From Caulobacterales bacterium (GTDB lineage Bacteria > Pseudomonadota > Alphaproteobacteria > Caulobacterales > Caulobacteraceae), in contig JAEKKJ010000016.1 of the NCBI GenBank assembly GCA_019510435.1, positions 248,001 to 312,000 on the forward strand: a stretch of DNA of 64,000 nucleotides, given 5' to 3'. The notes below the pieces were generated by a model. The model was not told where the DNA came from and made no database searches. It saw nothing but the letters and a program-made list of their open reading frames with translations. Position numbers and translations under genes: made by a program. Each line of letters opens with the position of its first letter. Position 1 is the stretch's first letter. Of the stretch, positions 60,527-64,000 are shown one piece after another.

Positions 60527-62494
60527 ATGCCGGACGAAGCCGCCCCACCGGACGGCTTGGGCGAAGGTCGCAGGTATCGCGCCTTCATCAGCTACAGCCA
60601 CCGGGACAAATCGCACGTGCAAGGACTCCACCGACGGGTGGAGTCCTATCGCATTCCTGGCAAGCTCGTCGGGACCGTGACCCCCGTGGGCGTCGTGCCC
60701 AAGCGGCTGGCCCCGGTTTTCCGCGACCGCGACGAGCTGCCGGCCTCGTCCGACCTGGGCGCGGAGCTGACCGCGGCGCTGCGGCGCTCGATGTTCCTGA
60801 TCGTGATCTGCTCGCCGTCGGCCGCCAAGTCGCACTGGGTCGAGCAGGAGATCCTGCAGTTCAAGCGGCTGCACGGCGGCGACGGCCGGGTCCTGGCCCT
60901 GATCGTCGACGGGCTGCCCTACGCCTCCGACATGCCCGGCCGCGAGGCGGAGGAATGCTTCCCCCGTTCGCTGCGCTTCAAGCTGGGGCCCGACGGGAAG
61001 CTGTCGGATGAGCCGGCCGAGCCGATCGCCGCCGACCTGCGGCCCGAGGCCGACGGCAAGCGCCTCGCCACGCTGAAGCTGATTGCGGGCCTGGCAGGCC
61101 TGCGGCTGGACGACCTGGTCCAGCGCGAGACCCAGCGGCGCATGCAGCGGCTGGCGGCGGTGACGGTCGGCGCCATGACCGGCATGGTGTTCACCGGCGG
61201 CCTGGCCTTCTACGCCAACGAGCGGCGGATCGAGGCCAACCAGCAGCGGATCATCGCCCAGCGCGAGGCCGCCGCGGCCAAGGCCGCCTCGGACTACCTG
61301 GTGGGCACCTTCGAGCTGTCGAACCCCGCGACCGAGAACCCGCGCACCATCACCGCCCTGACCATCCTGGGCCGAAGCGCGGACCGGGCGCGCAACGAGC
61401 TGCGCGACCAGCCGCAGATCCAGGTGCGCCTGCTGGCGACCCTGGGCCGGGCGTACAACAACCTCGGCCTGTTCAAGGAAGCCCAGACGGCGCTGGAAGG
61501 CTCGCTGCCGGCGGTGCGCACGGTCGGGGCCGACGGCGCCGAGGCGCTGCTGGCGCTGGCCAACACCTATAAGAAGCAGGGCGACCTCGACAAGGCGCTG
61601 GCCACCGTGCGCCAGGCCCAGGCGCAGCTCGGGCCCGACATCACCCAGCATCCGGGCACGCGCGGCTATGCGGCCCTGATCGAGGGCCAGATCCTCACCT
61701 CCAAGTCCGAGGTGCGCCAGGGCGTCGCCGCCTTCGACCGGGCGCTCGCCTTCTACCGCTCGGCGAAGGACACCTCGCCGGCTTCCCTGGCCATGGCCCT
61801 GAACAACCGCGGCCTCCTGCTGTCGGACGACGGCCAGTTCGACGCGGCGGACCGGTCCCTGACCGAAGCCCTGGCGATCTATCAGCAGGCTCTGGGCGAT
61901 CGGCACGTCTCGACCGGCAAGACCTGGTTCGCCCTGGCCCAGAACGACTTCAACGCCGGCAAGCTGCCGCGGGCGGAAGAGCGGGTCGCCCAGGCGCTGC
62001 GTATCGAGCGAGGGGTTCTGGACGGCGACAACCCGACCCTGGCCGACACCCTCTCCATGCAGGGCCAGATCCTGCAGGGCGAAGGCAAGCTGGCCGACGC
62101 CGAGCGGTCGCTGCGCGAGGCCATCTCGATCTACCGCAAGGCGTTCAACAACCGCCCGCACTACCTGATCGGGATCGCGGACGTGTACCTCGGCCTTATC
62201 CAGTCCGACCGGGGCGACACCAACGGCGCGCTGGAGACGCTGGCCGACGCCAAGCGCAACTACGACGCCAGCTACGGCAAGCTGCACCCGAACCACGGCG
62301 ACCTGCTGGTCAACCGCGCCCAGGTGCTGGCCAAGGCGGGCCGCATGGCCGAGGCCCAGGCCGACTGCGCGGCGGGGATCCAGATCCTGCGCCAGACGCT
62401 GGGCGCCGACGCCAGCTTCACCAAGTCGTCGGCCGCCACCTGCGAGGCCCTCTCCGCCAAGCCGCGGAAGGCGGGGTCCGCCGCGGCGCCGTAG
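60527..62494 (+). CDS. TIR domain - transmembrane - TPR protein
   Basis: The 655-residue protein has an N-terminal TIR domain (about 17-165). It opens with YRAFISYSHRDKSHVQGLHR and carries the W-x-x-x-E motif SHWVEQEI. Trp104 and Glu108 are candidates, Glu108 being the putative catalytic glutamate of TIR NADases. A transmembrane helix follows (about 208-228, AAVTVGAMTGMVFTGGLAF), then a C-terminal array of about eight TPR-like repeats (280-640), probably on the periplasmic side. It follows the PEP-CTERM gene by 4 bases and converges on a cyclase-domain gene with 5 bases between stops. A role in immunity, signalling or surface sensing is not established. Confidence 0.87.
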   Translation: MPDEAAPPDGLGEGRRYRAFISYSHRDKSHVQGLHRRVESYRIPGKLVGTVTPVGVVPKRLAPVFRDRDELPASSDLGAELTAALRRSMFLIVICSPSAAKSHWVEQEILQFKRLHGGDGRVLALIVDGLPYASDMPGREAEECFPRSLRFKLGPDGKLSDEPAEPIAADLRPEADGKRLATLKLIAGLAGLRLDDLVQRETQRRMQRLAAVTVGAMTGMVFTGGLAFYANERRIEANQQRIIAQREAAAAKAASDYLVGTFELSNPATENPRTITALTILGRSADRARNELRDQPQIQVRLLATLGRAYNNLGLFKEAQTALEGSLPAVRTVGADGAEALLALANTYKKQGDLDKALATVRQAQAQLGPDITQHPGTRGYAALIEGQILTSKSEVRQGVAAFDRALAFYRSAKDTSPASLAMALNNRGLLLSDDGQFDAADRSLTEALAIYQQALGDRHVSTGKTWFALAQNDFNAGKLPRAEERVAQALRIERGVLDGDNPTLADTLSMQGQILQGEGKLADAERSLREAISIYRKAFNNRPHYLIGIADVYLGLIQSDRGDTNGALETLADAKRNYDASYGKLHPNHGDLLVNRAQVLAKAGRMAEAQADCAAGIQILRQTLGADASFTKSSAATCEALSAKPRKAGSAAAP

Positions 62495-62499
62495 TCGGC

Positions 62500-64000
62500 C
62501 TATTCGCCCGTAGCGCGCTTCAGGCGATAGAGCGGATAGACGCCGTATCCCTTGGCCAGGGCCGTCCGGCCCACATAGCTGCACAGGAAGCGCGGGCCGC
62601 CTTCCATCTCCAGCACCGCGGCGAACGGCTCCGTGACATAGACACTGCCGCCGGGGGTGACCGGCTCGATCCGCGCCGTCCGCGACACCTCGGTGCCGTA
62701 GTAGGTGGGGCGGCCGGTCAGGGGGTCGCGGGCCGAATAGGTCGCGCCATAGTGCAGGGCGATGCGCATGGCGGTGCCGTCCGGCACGCCCAGGGCCTGG
62801 CAATTGACCTTGCTGAACTGGTCGGAGAGATCCAGCGCCGCGGCGGCGGCGGCGGCGGCGCTGTCGAACACCACATAGAGCGCATCGCCCCAGGTGCTGC
62901 CGTGGCGGATGACGTCCGCGTAGCGCTCCAGCGTCACGGCGGCGCGGCCCATGACCTCTTCCCAGAAGATCGGCAGCACCCGCTCGTCCAGGGTGGTGAA
63001 GCCGGGGAAGTCGGTGAACATCAGGCCGTAGGTGCCGCGGGCCACGGTGGAGCTGGCGGGCGGCGGCGGCATCTTGGGCCGGGTGAACGGCGGGCCCTTC
63101 ACCACCACCGAGCGCCCGCCCGTCGCGCCCCAGGCGACGATGTCCGTGCCGCTGAGCGTGCCCTGGCCCCTCTCCTCCACGATGGCCAGCTGGATGGCCT
63201 CGCCGTTGAGGTGCCGGGCCCGCAGCCGGGCCATGCCCATGGTGACCTTCGACCCGTAGGCGAACTGCCCCATCTCGCCCACGTAGCTCATGTTGCTGGC
63301 CACGGTGACCGAGGCGGCGTGGCTGCGGCAGAAGGCGTAGCGCCGGAGCCATTCGTCGCCGCCGGGCGCCACCGACTGCTCCAGGAAGTCGGCCTCGGCG
63401 AAGGGCAGCACCACGTGCACCTCCGCCCCGGCGGCGATCAGCTGCTCGGCGATGAGGATGTCACTGCCGGCCGCCAGCGCGCCGTAGGCGAAGCCGATCT
63501 GCTCGTCGGCGATCGCCGCGCGCACCGCCTCCGCCAGCGGCGCCTCCACCTGCGGGTCGGCCACGAAGATATTGCCGCAGAACATCGCCACGCGCGGCGG
63601 CCGGATGGGCTCCAGCAGCGCTTCGATCTCGGCGCTGGCGCCGATGGCCGATATCAGGCGCTGGAATTGCAGGTAGGTGGTCGAGCGCGCGCCCACGTCG
63701 GCGTCCGGGGCGCAGATGGCCTGGTCCAGCGCCGTCCTGGCCCCAGCCAGGTCGCCCAGGATCATCCGCCCCTCGGCCAGGGTGGCGTGGGAGAAGTAGT
63801 CCTCTCGCCCCTCCGCCGCGACGGCGTGGGTCGCGGCCCGGGCCAGGCGCGCGGCCAGCCGCGGCCGGGCGGCCATCTGCGCCAGGGCGGCGGCGTTGAT
63901 CGCCGGATAGCTGGAGCGGGTGCGGCGGAACACCGAGGCGTAGAGGCGGCAGGCCTCGCTCAGCTTCCCCCGGTCGAGCGTCCCGGCGGAGAAGGCCTGG
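62500..64000 (-). CDS. TRAFs-binding-like / SLOG-like / class III nucleotidyl cyclase protein (5' end outside window)
   Basis: The reading frame is open through the window edge, so the N-terminus is missing; about 499 residues are visible. The first visible part (SYPAINAAALAQMAARPRLA and onward) resembles the TPR-like TRAFs-binding domain. The middle (VAMFCGNIFVADPQVEAPL, GALAAGSDILIAEQLIAAGA, VHVVLPFAEADF) resembles a SLOG or LOG-type nucleotide-binding domain. The C-terminus (GLMFTDFPGFTTLDERVLPI, HGSTWGDALYVVFD, YYGTEVSRTARIEP) is a class III adenylyl/guanylyl cyclase catalytic domain with the first metal Asp in FTDF and the second in GDALY. It is convergent with the TIR-TPR gene. The product nucleotide is unknown. 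Confidence 0.8.
   Translation of the reverse strand, partial: QAFSAGTLDRGKLSEACRLYASVFRRTRSSYPAINAAALAQMAARPRLAARLARAATHAVAAEGREDYFSHATLAEGRMILGDLAGARTALDQAICAPDADVGARSTTYLQFQRLISAIGASAEIEALLEPIRPPRVAMFCGNIFVADPQVEAPLAEAVRAAIADEQIGFAYGALAAGSDILIAEQLIAAGAEVHVVLPFAEADFLEQSVAPGGDEWLRRYAFCRSHAASVTVASNMSYVGEMGQFAYGSKVTMGMARLRARHLNGEAIQLAIVEERGQGTLSGTDIVAWGATGGRSVVVKGPPFTRPKMPPPPASSTVARGTYGLMFTDFPGFTTLDERVLPIFWEEVMGRAAVTLERYADVIRHGSTWGDALYVVFDSAAAAAAAALDLSDQFSKVNCQALGVPDGTAMRIALHYGATYSARDPLTGRPTYYGTEVSRTARIEPVTPGGSVYVTEPFAAVLEMEGGPRFLCSYVGRTALAKGYGVYPLYRLKRATGE

Noticed and set aside
60371..63352. A 993-codon minus-strand frame across the TIR-TPR gene
   Set aside because: Antisense to the TIR-TPR coding region and out of frame with the true cyclase-domain gene; no domain recognised.

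Overview
The window looks like chromosomal DNA of a high-GC alphaproteobacterium of the Caulobacterales, most likely Phenylobacterium or Caulobacter. This is inferred from gene content and from remembered family distributions, not from a search. Supporting signs are a PHB module with a divergent PhaR regulator, a DUF4908-type protein, an HWE-family histidine kinase, two PEPxxWA-type C-terminal sorting proteins, an alphaproteobacterial RpoH, and short hairpin repeats between genes.

Region 1 (about 1-10670) is an accessory island. A tyrosine recombinase (177-1562) opens it. It carries an orphan HipB-like regulator, a Fic protein, a DUF6119/TIGR04141 protein and a complete type I restriction-modification set (hsdR-hsdM-hsdS, minus strand). 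Near-identical 24/25-bp direct repeats at 112-135 and 10579-10603 bracket these genes, and a tRNA-Arg(ACG) follows at 10668-10744. The end of the island holds a 95-bp nested inverted repeat.

Region 2 (10.8-37.4 kb) is mainly core metabolism: an exported hypothetical protein, a P1 peptidase divergent from gamma-glutamyltransferase, a membrane histidine kinase, the coupled unit sixA-DUF952-pyrD, metX-metW, a P-II protein, a methyltransferase, gloB, DUF4908, the PHB genes phaB-phaA with divergent phaR and a probable PhaR operator, SRPBCC and glycosyltransferase genes, an HMG-CoA lyase-like enzyme, a ThDP-dependent oxidase, an EamA exporter, and yidD-thrS-glycosyltransferase.

Region 3 (37.4-59.3 kb) mixes regulation and housekeeping: a PEP-CTERM protein beside a LuxR-type regulator, a Fe-S scaffold-like protein, a YeiH transporter, a formylglycine-type sulfatase divergent from a histidine kinase with an ethylene-receptor-like sensor domain, cysS, folE, hisI-lysE, cheW, a membrane aspartic protease, a globin, phoD, an encapsulated-ferritin-like protein without an encapsulin gene, rluD, a hybrid histidine kinase and rpoH with a clear terminator.

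Region 4 (59.4-64 kb) is the most intriguing chromosomal locus. A PEP-CTERM surface protein is followed after 4 bases by a membrane-anchored TIR-TPR protein. This converges, with a 5-base gap, on a gene that is cut by the window edge and encodes a TPR-like/TRAFs-binding region, a SLOG-like domain and a class III nucleotidyl cyclase domain. Together they could form a nucleotide-signalling or immune-like module. That is an inference from domain architecture only.
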